NCBI GenBank assembly: GCA_019188255.1
Contig: JAETXT010000014.1
Coordinates: 930,001-994,000 of the forward strand
Length of the DNA stretch: 64,000 bases
Reading direction: 5' to 3'
DNA from: Verticillium longisporum
Lineage: Eukaryota > Ascomycota > Sordariomycetes > Glomerellales > Plectosphaerellaceae
Shown here: piece after piece, positions 11,963-21,386 of the stretch
How the letters are laid out: the number at the start of each line of letters is the position of its first letter
How positions within the stretch are numbered: the first letter of the stretch is position 1
Made by a program: the position numbers and the translations under genes
Notes under the pieces: generated by a model
Database searches by the model: none
Seen by the model: only the letters and a program-made list of their open reading frames with translations
What the model was told of the DNA's origin: nothing

Positions 11963-13633
11963 ATGAACACCACAATGAAACCAGTCGACTACTCGCTCTA
12001 CCTCGTCACCGACTCGACGCCGGGCATCCTCGGCACGGCCGACCTCGTGTCGGTCGTCGAGGCGGCGTGCCGCGGCGGCGTGACGATGGTGCAGTACCGC
12101 GAGAAGCAGGCGGACACGGGGGCGCTGGTGCGCACGGCGCGGGCGCTGCACGCCGTGACGCGGCGCCACGGCGTGCCGCTGCTCGTCAACGACCGCGTCG
12201 ACGTGGCGCTGGCCGTCGGGTGCGAGGGTGTGCACGTGGGCCAGGACGACATGGACCTCGCGACGGCGCGCCGGCTGCTGGGCCCGGCGGCCATCATTGG
12301 CGTCACGGCGAGCACGCTCGACGAGGCGCGCGCCGCGGCCGCGGGGGGCGCCGACTACCTCGGCCTCGGCACCGTGTTCGCGACGGCGACCAAGACGAAC
12401 GCGAAGCGCATTATCGGCACGGCGGGCCTAAGGGCGATCCTCGACGGGCTGGCGCGCGAGGACACGGCCGCGGCGGCCGCCGTCAAGACGGTCTGCATAG
12501 GCGGCATCCACGCCGGCAACGTCCAGCGCGTGCTCTACCAGTCGGCGGCGCCCGCCAAGGCCCTCGACGGCGTGGCCGTCGTCAGCGCCGTCGTCGCGGC
12601 GGCGTACCCGGAGGCCGCGTCGCGCAGTCTGCTGACCCTCGTGCGCAGCCCGCCGCCGTTCACGCGCGGCGTTCTCGCGGCGGGGAGCCCCGGCGCCGCG
12701 TCCTCGGCCGAGGCCGTGCTGGCGCTCGTGCCGGGCGTCATCCGCGCCGTCGCCGCGCAGGCGCCGCTGTCGCACAACATGACGAACCTCGTCGTGCAGA
12801 ACTTTGCCGCCAACGTCGCCCTCGCCGTCGGCGCGTCGCCCATCATGGCCAACTTTGGCGACGAGGCCGTCGACCTCGCCGCCCTCGGCGGCGCCCTCGT
12901 CGTCAACATGGGCACCGTCACGCCCGAGGGGCTCGACAACTACGCCAAGGCGCTGTGGGCGTACAATGCCGTCGGGCAGCCCGTCGTCTTTGATCCCGTG
13001 GGGTGAGTCTACCGTCCCGCTGTCCACCCATACATGGCCCTCAGCTAACAGTCCAGCGCCGGCGCAACCGCGGTCCGCCGCGCCGCCGTCAAGGCGCTCC
13101 TGGCGGCGGGCTACCTCGACATCATCAAGGGCAACGAGGGCGAGGTGACGACGGTGCTCGGCGAGGCACCGCCGCAGCAGCAAAAGGGCGTCGACTCGTC
13201 GCCGTCGACGCTGACGGCCGCGGCCAAGGCGTCGCTCGTGCGGCGCCTCGCGGCCCGCGAGCGCAACGTCGTCCTCATGACGGGTGCCGTCGACTACGTC
13301 TCGGACGGCACGCGCACGTTTGCTGTCGCCAACGGCCACGCGCTGCTCGGCGCCGTCACGGGCACGGGCTGCTGTCTCGGCACGACCGTCAGCGCCATGG
13401 TCGCGGCGCAGCGCGCGAGCGGTGGCGACGGCGACAGGCTCGCGGCCGTCGTGGCGGGGCTGCTGCATTATGAGATTGCCGCCGAGAGGGCTGCTGTGCG
13501 GGACGACGTCAAGGGGCCTGGCAGCTTTGTGCCGGCGTTCCTCGACGAGCTGGCGAGGGTCAGGCAGATGACGGTCGACGGGGATCTGGCCTGGCTTGCT
13601 GCAGCCAAGGTGAGCTTGGTTGACGAGGCGTGA
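11963..13633 (+). CDS. THI6: Bifunctional thiamine-phosphate synthase / hydroxyethylthiazole kinase
   Basis: Fused enzyme of thiamine synthesis: the N-terminal half couples HMP-diphosphate with HET-phosphate to give thiamine phosphate; the C-terminal half phosphorylates hydroxyethylthiazole. Exon 1 11963-13002, intron 13003-13056 (54 bp), exon 2 13057-13633; 538 aa, matching fungal THI6. TMP-synthase signatures: YREKQ, LVNDRVD, GVHVGQDD and YLGLGTVFATATK (residues about 30-150). Kinase signatures: LSHNMTNLVVQNF, VVFDPVGAGAT spanning the splice junction, IKGNEGEV, and GTGCCLG with the expected cysteine. A second in-frame ATG four codons in (11975) is an alternative start. The product is ultimately needed as ThDP by pyruvate dehydrogenase, encoded 45 kb away in this window. 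No frame defects seen. Confidence 0.95.
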
Positions 13634-13799
13634 TCTCGATTCCATGATGGGTCATGTGGCTTGATGAGCGGCAGAAAGTGAGAGGGACAACGGCGACGGT
13701 GAAGAGAAATGCATTGTGTATATGACCAACGTATAGAGTAGACAGTTAGACAAAACAGCCACCCCCACCCGAGAGAATGCTTGCAACACTACCCAAATG

Positions 13800-14514
13800 T
13801 CACAGCAACGCCTGCAGGCTGTCCTTGGTCGCTTTGCCCGTCTCCTTGACAATGCCGACGATGCCCTTGAACTCGTCAACCTTGGCATCGCCCATGAGCT
13901 CGTACAGCACGCTCTCGCTCGTCGTGACCGTGGCGCCCTCGCCCCTGAGCCTCGCCAGCGCGATGGCAACCTCCTCCTTGTTGCAGCTGCTGACGCCGTC
14001 GGCGCAGACGTAGACCTTGTGCCCGTTGGCGATGAGGTCAATGGCCGTCTGCGTGATGCAAATGTGCGACTCAATGCCCACGAGGATGACCTCGGCCTTG
14101 TCGCCGCTCTCAAAATGCTTGGCCACGCCGGGCACCCACATGCTGAAGCGCGTCTTGTCGACGACGGGGTGGACGAGGTCGGACGGCGTCAGGAGGGATT
14201 CGAGCTCCGAGACGGTGGGGCCGAGGCGCGCGCCGTTCTGGGTCGTCGTGTGGACGGGGACGCGCAGGGTGTGGGCGGCATGGAGCAGCTTGGCTGTTGT
14301 CGCGATGACGGCGTCAAAGTTCCAAATGGCCGGGCGGAACTTGTCCTGGATGTCGCAGACGCTTTGGGCGTTCGTTAGTAACGGCCCGTTGCAAGCTGCA
14401 GCACGGCAAGCTGCGGCACGGCAAGCTGCAGCACGGCGGCATCTCAAGACGGCAAGGGGCTCACAAGACGACGGGCCGCTGGAAGCGACGCTGGGGCAGA
14501 GGTTGATCGGCCAT
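13800..14514 (-). CDS. Isochorismatase-fold cysteine hydrolase
   Basis: Cysteine hydrolase of the isochorismatase/nicotinamidase-like superfamily; substrate unknown. Exon 1 is 14465-14514 (50 nt, MADQPLPQRRFQRPVV plus part of a codon), the intron 14362-14464 (103 bp), exon 2 13800-14361; 203 aa. The splice gives ...VVFVCDIQDKFRP, restoring the conserved first strand with the catalytic Asp. The expected Lys (VVDKTRFSMW) and Cys (GIESHICITQTA) of the triad are present, so it should be active. The closest recognisable group is the small single-domain ISOC proteins found in eukaryotes. The intron carries a 15-bp minisatellite (14391-14435). It is convergent with THI6, 166 bp apart; a thiamine role is not implied. 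Confidence 0.88.
14391..14435. repeat. 15-bp tandem repeat inside an intron
   Basis: Three copies of gcaagctgcagcacg (the middle copy has one G for A change) inside the intron of the isochorismatase-fold gene. The intron stays in phase, so repeat length is free to vary without changing the protein. Confidence 0.85.
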
Positions 14515-15490
14515 TGTGGTGAGGAAGCGGGACGGGGATCGGGATGGAGGTTGCAGGCGCGCCGGGAATGGTCGTCGTAGTTGTGCTCGCGTGGGTCGTG
14601 TGCTTTGAAGGCGAGGTGAGATGATCCTCGTATTGACAAGTCGCATGCCCAAAGGTGAATATGGCGGTGACGGCGAATGGTGGTGGGTTATCGAACCGGA
14701 CTGGGTAGTGGATTGGGGACGATGAGGCGAGATGTTGGTGGGGAAGAATCAAAAGCAGTGTCGGAGCAGAGGAGCCGAGGTCAATCTCCAGACCCTGGGC
14801 AGAGATGAATATGCAGCTTCAGCAGGCAGACAGAAGCAGATAGAGGCAGATGTAGATGTAGATGTAGAAGCGATTTTTGCTATGATTCCTGTGAGCATGT
14901 CTCCAGATAGCACCATGAGAGCAGGGGCAACTGACGTTGCTGCACCAGCCCTTCCTTCCCCGGTGCCGGCCGCGGGGCAAGGGCGACCGCCGGCTCGCAA
15001 CGGGCAAGGGCGATGGACGACAAGTCGCATGAGGGGCAGGAACATGGCGAGGGGCAGGAGCAGGTGTGGCGGGTCATCCCTGCCATGGGGCTGGGGTCCG
15101 CTGCTGGGAATGCGGGGTGACCTGGCCAAGAACCTGCCTTACCTGCCAACTGCCTGCCTACGTAGGTACCGTACTACTTGTATGAGGTACCTTCGGTAGA
15201 CGACCGGCTGCTCCAATTCGCACCAAGGAGCAGGGGATCTTCACAGCTCATCCTGAGCAAAGCTACTGAACAGCACAGGGAGAGCGACATCGAAGACACA
15301 AGACAAGGTAGAGAGACAGAAGCGTTGCAGTCATAAGATATAATGGCCCACCCCTCCCCCTCGCGAGGGATGAGCATGTCCCAGCCATCTTCCCATCAGT
15401 GGCTTCACCGACAAGGCTAAGATACGAACTCGTAAGCCACTCCTTGCTGCCTGCACCCTGCCTGCCTGCCGTGAGGCGTGAGGCGTGAGC
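14515..15490. other. Intergenic, upstream of the isochorismatase-fold gene
   Basis: No gene supported. It includes a tgtaga-type short repeat at about 14846-14870 and a TAGGTACC-type motif cluster around 15160-15190. It holds the promoter of the gene at 14514 and the 3' flank of the gene ending at 15491. Confidence 0.5.
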
Positions 15491-17487
15491 TCACTCTGCC
15501 GTTGCCGTCGGCTTGGCCTTGCCCGCCGGGTTCATCCACGAAAACGCCGACGCCCCGCCAATGGGGTTCGCCGAGCGCGGCATCGGTGTGGCCAGCGGCG
15601 TCGAGTTGGAGTGCGCGTGCGCGTGTGCGTGTGCGTGTGCGTGCGGCGGTGAGGCCACGCTCGTCGTGCTCGTCACCGTCGTGCTGCGCCCCTCCCGCGG
15701 CTGCGTCTGGACGACGCCGCTCGTGCTGGCCGCCCGCTTCGGCTCCCACCGCAGCCCGTTGCTCGATCCGCTGTCGCTGGCGCCGCTGTTCGTCTGCTGA
15801 CCGCCCTTGCGCCGCTGCTCGCCGCTCGTGCGCCGAGGCGCCGGTTCGTACGCCGCACCGGTGCGCGCAGACGATGAAGAGCCACCCGATTTCAGGGGCT
15901 TGAGCACCTTCATGTTGCGTGTCCCTCGGCCCGCCGGCTGGTACCCGCTCAGCGGGCCCCCGTCGCGCTGGCCGTTGTCCGCGCCGCCGCCGCCTGCCGC
16001 CGCCCCGTGCCGCCACGAGCCCCAGATGCCTCCCGACGATCCCCGCCGCCCGCCATCCGTGCTTCCCGTCACCGACACCGACCCCGACAGCTCCTTGGCC
16101 TGCGACTCGCCATCCCCGCCGCTCTCAGACAGGGCGCCCGTGCTGGTGCCGACCGACTTGGCCGTCTCGAGGTCGTCCATCATGGGCGACGGCAGGCCGC
16201 GCGAGACCTCATCGCCGTCTCGGTCGCAAGACTCGAGCTCGTCGTCGTACTCCCGCGGAGGCGCCACCTGGGCCCGCGGCTCAAACGAGACAAACGGCCT
16301 GGCGTTGGCGTTGAGGCGAGGCCTTTCGGGCAGCACATTGGTCGTGTAGATGCGCTTGAAACAGCCGTCGTCTTCCGGCCGCACAAATGGCACCGACAGC
16401 TTCTCGCGGCCGTTACCGACGAGCGACATGCGATTTTGCGAGAACAAAATGTCGGCCATGTGCGCACGCAACGTGTCGCTGCCAATGAAGATCTGGATGC
16501 CCTTTCTCGCCTCTGACCCTTCGCCCTGGTCCATGCCCGTCACTTCAAACACGGCCGTGATGCTGGGGATCTGGCCGGGGCTCACGGACCGCCGCGTCCT
16601 CTCGGGCGTGGCCTCGACGAGGTAGACGTTCATCCGAATCTTGTAGACGCCGTCGACGTCGCGCTCCAGCTCGTCCTCGAGCTCCAGCTCTCTGATCAGC
16701 GAGTAGTCAATGACAGACTTTTGCGATCCGGTGCACAGGTCTGCGTACCGCATGGTGGCGTGCGCAAAGTTGGTCGACAGCCAGCATCGGATGATGGACG
16801 GCACAGAGCCCAGGATGAAGAACTCGGGTGGAGGTTCCACAGCCTCAATGGGCGAGTCGTCCTCGTGACTGCTGACCAGAAAGTTGTCCGTGTGCATGCC
16901 CAGGCTGCTGGCCCGTCCCGAGGCCAGTGAGTGCACCGAGTGCACCGAGTGCCCGGCGGAGCTGTGCCTTCCATCCGACTTGTGCGAGAGTGATCGCTCC
17001 ATCAGCATGCCGCTGCTGGGTCTGGGTGGTCCAAACTCGCCCGAGTGTCGGGCGCTGTGGCTGGCCCAGTCCGACTGGCGAAGGGCGCTCTCGTCAAAGC
17101 GAACGCTGTTCGCTCGTGAGGCAGCGCCGCGGCGTGCGGGTTCTTCTTCTGCTGGCCCCAGATGGAGCGAGTTCAGCAGATTGTCCGGCTCGTCCATGTC
17201 GTAGAGGTCGTGGGCGCTGACGTGTGTTGGGCCTGGCCACACGTTGCAGTTAGATGGGAGGGTTGAAGTGAGTAGGCGGGCAGTAGACGAACCTTGCTGA
17301 GGCGTGCCGGCCAGCACCCCGGAAAGGGGTGTTGCTGCCACACAGACTTTAGGTTGGCATCCTGCTCCTGACGTCGTTCCAGCCTGGCGAGCCTCTCGGC
17401 CTGATTATTCTGCACTAGCTGGACCTGCTTGAGGTCCATCTGTAGGGTATAGAGCTCGTCTCGTGGGGGTGCGAAGCGGGAATCCAT
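15491..17487 (-). CDS. Conserved fungal protein of unknown function, with coiled-coil N-terminus
   Basis: I do not recognise a domain of known activity. Exon 1 17293-17487 encodes a helical, coiled-coil-like N-terminus (TLQMDLKQVQLVQNNQAERL); the intron is 17233-17292; exon 2 runs to the TGA at 15491. A Ser/His-rich region (HSVHSVHS) is followed by a well-conserved-looking globular core (FILGSVPSIIRCWLSTNFAH ... YADLCTGSQKSVIDYSLI ... IFIGSDTLRAHMADILFSQN), then a long disordered tail with an Ala-His dipeptide repeat from (GTGCGC)n-like DNA at about 15617-15650. A -1 frame switch is needed near 17317-17320 (a C4 run on the + strand): with one base added, PFPGVLAGTPQQG reads through and the intron is in phase, giving 645 aa. 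The order coil - conserved core - disorder suggests a scaffold or adaptor, but that is inference. Confidence 0.75.
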
Positions 17488-18524
17488 GGGCGTAACGGTG
17501 TGTGCTCGCTGCGTTGTCGGTCTAAACAGGCGGGTTGTCGGTCGATTTCAAGTCTCAAGAGCCTGGTGCTTGTACTGGAATATGGCGGGGCGTAATTAGG
17601 ACGGATCGAATCGAGGCGGGAAAGTCGAGCTGCTGCTGGTGAAGCCCGAGTTGGCCCTGAAACGGGGATTAAAGAAAAAAAAAAGAGAAACAAGAAACGC
17701 AAGACAAAAGGGCGGCGATTAACGAGAGTATGAAGTTGTCAGGTTGGCGTGGGAGGCAGGAAGCACCACGGTCATGTAGCGTTGAGGTTATCGATGGGGA
17801 TAGCAGTTTGGCGGCGGCAAGTGGTTGCAAGGAAGCTGAGCTCGACCTCGATCCCTCAATGTCCGTTCACGAGGTCCACCGCCCCTGCCGCATCGCACAG
17901 CGAGACCCGTCTGGTCTTTGTAGCCGTAGGCCGTAATCAAGGGGAGCGGACTGCACTGCTTGGCTGTGAGATCCGGGTTGGATGGAGTCAAGTCGGCGGG
18001 TGCGACTGCGTCGGTTGCGTTCAAGACGTCGACGTTGGGGGGGAGCCGAAGGCAGGGTGGTATCGATGTGGCAAATGAAATGTCGTCAGTTGATTTGATG
18101 CGAATCACGCCTGGATCGTGCTCGGTGTATGGGACTTGGTGTATTTTATTCTCGGTATTGACTTGGCAGGACCAACGAGAGATCTTGACGTCGAGACGGA
18201 CGAACGGCGTGGCAACAGAAGTGTTCCCTGTGAAGTCTGGCAGATGGAATACAGCCGAAGAGCGATGGGCGAGGGACTTGTGTGTTTGGCGGAGCGTACG
18301 TTACGCTTGAGGAATCGAACGTTCGGCGGAGAAGGGCAGATTGATGGAGGACGGTTCAATCGAGGGATGGACGGACGTTGGTTTTTAAGGGCGATCAATA
18401 ATGATAGTGTTGCTCGGGCGCTGGAGATTCGGTGGGTGTTCTGGAAGAAGCAGTCGTTCGATCAGAGAGAAGGGTAGCCTTTTGGAAGGGGTGCCAGGTC
18501 AAAGGATGGAGGAGGGGAGACGGG

Positions 18525-18582
18525 GGGCAACACCAGAGGTTGCTTTGGGAGGTGGGCAACACCAGAGGTTGTTTTGGGAGGT
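18525..18582. repeat. 29-bp direct repeat, two copies
   Basis: Two tandem 29-bp copies beginning gggcaacaccagaggttg, differing at one position (gcttt versus gtttt). Intergenic. Confidence 0.8.
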
Positions 18583-19017
18583 GGGTGCTGGTTGATGAAC
18601 GTTGTTGTCCTGGGACGTGAACATGAGCAGACGGACGAACGGTGTTTGGAGAAGGCGATGGGGTCGGGGGGCCAGCCTATCCCGTTTGGCCTGGGTCATG
18701 CCGTCAGGGACACACTAGCGATGATTAGAGACGGCCACAGCACTGCACCTGGTGCAACCTGCCTTGGCGGCCCGCAATGCACCGCTGAGGGTGCCCACTA
18801 TAGGTAGGTACCTGTCTCCTATGGTGGCTCTCTAGGGGAGGGAAGGTACACAGCGGGGGGGTATTGGCGGCGTGAGGCGGGTGCGCCTGGCCCGTGTCGC
18901 GACAGTCGTTGCCAGTGACTGGGCACTTGCCTGGTTGGTTGGCCAGGGGCGACCGATCGCTTTGGGGGTGAGGGAAGGGGGTCTCGGCGGGGAACTTGGG
19001 CCGGAGTCAGCCCGCCT

Positions 19018-19076
19018 TGACTCTGGCCACCAAGGCGTGCTGACTCTGGCCACCAAGGCGTGCTGACTCTGGCCAC
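19018..19076. repeat. 23-bp direct repeat, two and a half copies
   Basis: The unit starts tgactctggccaccaagg; two perfect copies and a 13-bp partial copy, about 190 bp downstream of the esterase stop codon. Confidence 0.85.
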
Positions 19077-19269
19077 TTTAGGTATCTAACTCACGTAGTG
19101 CTGGGCCTAGAGAGCAGCTGAGAAGGCCAACACTTTTTCGACTTTACAGCTCAATCCATCTGGCTGACATGATCGCAGGCGAGATTCATCACTGTTTTAG
19201 CACTGCCACGGAGTCCAAGGTCGAAGCTTTCTATGCAATGCGGAAGCATCTAGCTCTGCCTCCCATGGT

Positions 19270-20194
19270 CTATTCTGCCCTGGGGTACTCCCGCCAGTCC
19301 GGCAGCTGATAGCCCGTGCGATCGTCATCCCCGCGTCCCACCCACTCGGTTCCAATGTGCGGCACGACGGCGTCGTAAAAGACGCGGTACGCCTCGCCGC
19401 TCATGTGCAAGCCGTCCGGCAGCAGGTCGGCGAGGACGCCGCGCTGGCCACTCTCAAAGGTGCCGAGCAGGGGCCTGCCGGCGCCGGTCTCGTAGTCCGG
19501 CGTCTTGGCGACGGCGTGGTCCATGAGGGCCTTCCACAGGTCGATGAGGACGACGCCCTCGTGCTCGGCGGCGACGTCCCGCGCCAGCTGGGAGTACTGC
19601 GCGCTGATGGCGGAGTAGCGTGTCGTCTCGGGCCAGCCCTTTTCCTTGTCGAGGACCTCGATGCGGATCTCGTCGACGGGCGGCGGCGTCACGAGCAGAA
19701 TCTTGGGCTTGTGCGCGGCGATGGCCGGGTGCGTGATGATCTTGGCCAGGTTGGCGCGGTACTTGTCCTGCGCCACGTGCTGCGTGTGCATCGGCCGCAC
19801 GGCGTCGTTGGCGCCGAGCAGCACGAGCAGGTACTCGATCTTTGGCGTCGTGTCCGAGGGCGGCTGGAAGAGCGTGTCGAGGTGCTGGACCACGTTGGCC
19901 GTGTTGTAGCCCGAGAAGCCACGGTTGATCACGTCAAGGCGTCTGATGGTGTCTGGCGCCGTGTGAGCCCGGGAATTTTGTCTCTATGACGGCTCAGTCA
20001 TGTGGCCTCAGGATAACTCACGGATCTGCAGTTGCGACTGGAAGGAGAAGCCATCGAGAACCTCAACGGCGTGCTGAAACAGCGAATCGCCCAGCAGGAC
20101 GACCTGAGGATAGGGTTTCTGGTAACTCGTCAGTCTACGTGCTTTGGCACGAGCTTTGTAAAGACTTTTCTAGCCGTGTACTTACCGTAGCCAT
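19270..20194 (-). CDS. IAH1: SGNH/GDSL esterase, isoamyl-acetate hydrolase type
   Basis: Serine esterase of the SGNH family, closest in layout to yeast IAH1, which hydrolyses short-chain acetate esters. Exons: 20186-20194 (9 nt, MAT only), 20022-20118, and 19270-19952; introns 67 and 69 bp. The phase works only with the acceptor at 19953, giving ...QLQIHTIRRLDVINRGFSG and 262 aa. All four SGNH blocks are visible: LLGDSLFQ (Ser), NRGFSGYN (Gly), LLGANDA (Asn) and PDGLHMS (Asp and His). No signal peptide, so likely cytosolic. It has an unusually small first coding exon. The assignment to IAH1 rather than another fungal SGNH esterase is by pattern only. Confidence 0.88.
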
Positions 20195-21386
20195 GTTGGG
20201 CGCTTCTGAGGGGCTGAATGCGTCTGAGTGAAGGGTATGAGGTGAGAGGGGTCAGGCTGCAGGGTGGTGGATTGTGTCTCGATAAGACCTCTCGTGTGGG
20301 TCAAGAGGCCGGCTGGTTGATAGGGAGCCTGATGGTTGTGTAGATCGTAGGGATAAAAGGTTGACAGGCAGCTCGGGGTGCATGATTCTTTTATAAAATG
20401 GAATCAAGCTGGGCCTCGGAGTGAGTACGACGAGCAATGGTCCATAGAGCCGACGCCCTTGGTGCGGACCAGGGCATGCGGTAAATTCGGGTGGTTTTTG
20501 GTTCCTTCGATTGCTCCGTCTTATTGACATGACCCTCCCAAAAAAACGCCATTCCACCTCAGCATGACACGAATGCGCCCTACCGGTGACATTTGGTATG
20601 TGTTGTCAACATGCCGACTCTTTTTTTTTTCGGACGACGGGAAGCATGGGAAACAGAAAAAGCCCGCCGTGGCAGCCTGACGGAAGTGCTCTTGGCCTCG
20701 CTACAATTCGTGACGGCAGCCTGGTGTTCGGCATGTGTCGTGGTGGAGGTGCGTTTGCAGGACTGGCGGGTTCCTCAGCCGTCGGGAGTATAGCGAGCGG
20801 CATCTGTACCTGGGTGCGTGCTGTTCTACGATATGTACATGGAAGCAGATCCACGTGCTTGGATGCCTCGAGACATGTGCTGTCATGTCGTGCCTTCCGT
20901 CGTATTGATCGAGGCCATATGGCTTTGCATTGTACTTGCCCAAGTTGGTATTTCAGGTCATAAATCCAAGCCATACTTCAAGGGAAGTGCCTCACAGAGT
21001 TGTACATGCTACAGTACACCCGCCAGTGCTGGCAACCGCCCTCGCTGCAGGATGCCCCGCAGTGGCCCTGTAGCGGCTGTGGGTGGATCGTCCTTATCAA
21101 CAGCCCCCTCCATTGGCTGCAATCCCTTATCGCTGCCTTTCGCGGCAAAACGAATGGCCCGTCCAGAAAAAAATTCCAGACAAGCCCAGAGCAGCTACCA
21201 CGACGCCAGCAATTGGATCGTCTCAAGGCTGGTTCGAAAGAAAAAAAACCGACCCGGCAGCCTCGACAGTGGCCAACGACGTCGACAACCAACATCCCCG
21301 CCACAACACATACACACACACACACACACACACGGCATCTCGCACACCACGGATGACCTCCTCCCACATCCGCACGCCCTGAGAAA
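20195..21386. promoter_or_regulatory. Divergent intergenic region between the esterase and UTP10
   Basis: About 1.2 kb without a supported gene, holding both promoters. A T10 tract lies near 20620 and a CA microsatellite at 21306-21334 in the probable UTP10 leader. Confidence 0.5.
21306..21334. repeat. CA dinucleotide microsatellite
   Basis: Alternating AC run in the leader of UTP10, about 55 bp upstream of its ATG. Confidence 0.85.

Larger units (their letters stand above)
17488..19269. other. Long intergenic region, promoter side of the unknown protein
   Basis: About 1.8 kb with no supported gene on either strand. It contains an A10 tract at about 17675 (a T tract for the minus-strand leader), a 29-bp direct repeat (18525-18582), a 23-bp direct repeat (19018-19076), and a TAGGTAGGTACCT motif near 18803. 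Confidence 0.55.

Noticed and set aside
11963..14514. THI6 and the isochorismatase-fold gene as a thiamine cluster
   Set aside because: They are convergent, not divergent or co-directional, and the hydrolase family has no established role in thiamine synthesis.
18300..18320. tRNA B-box-like string on the minus strand (GTTCGATTCC)
   Set aside because: No A box, no acceptor stem pairing and no terminator-like T run at suitable distance; no tRNA gene supported anywhere in the window.
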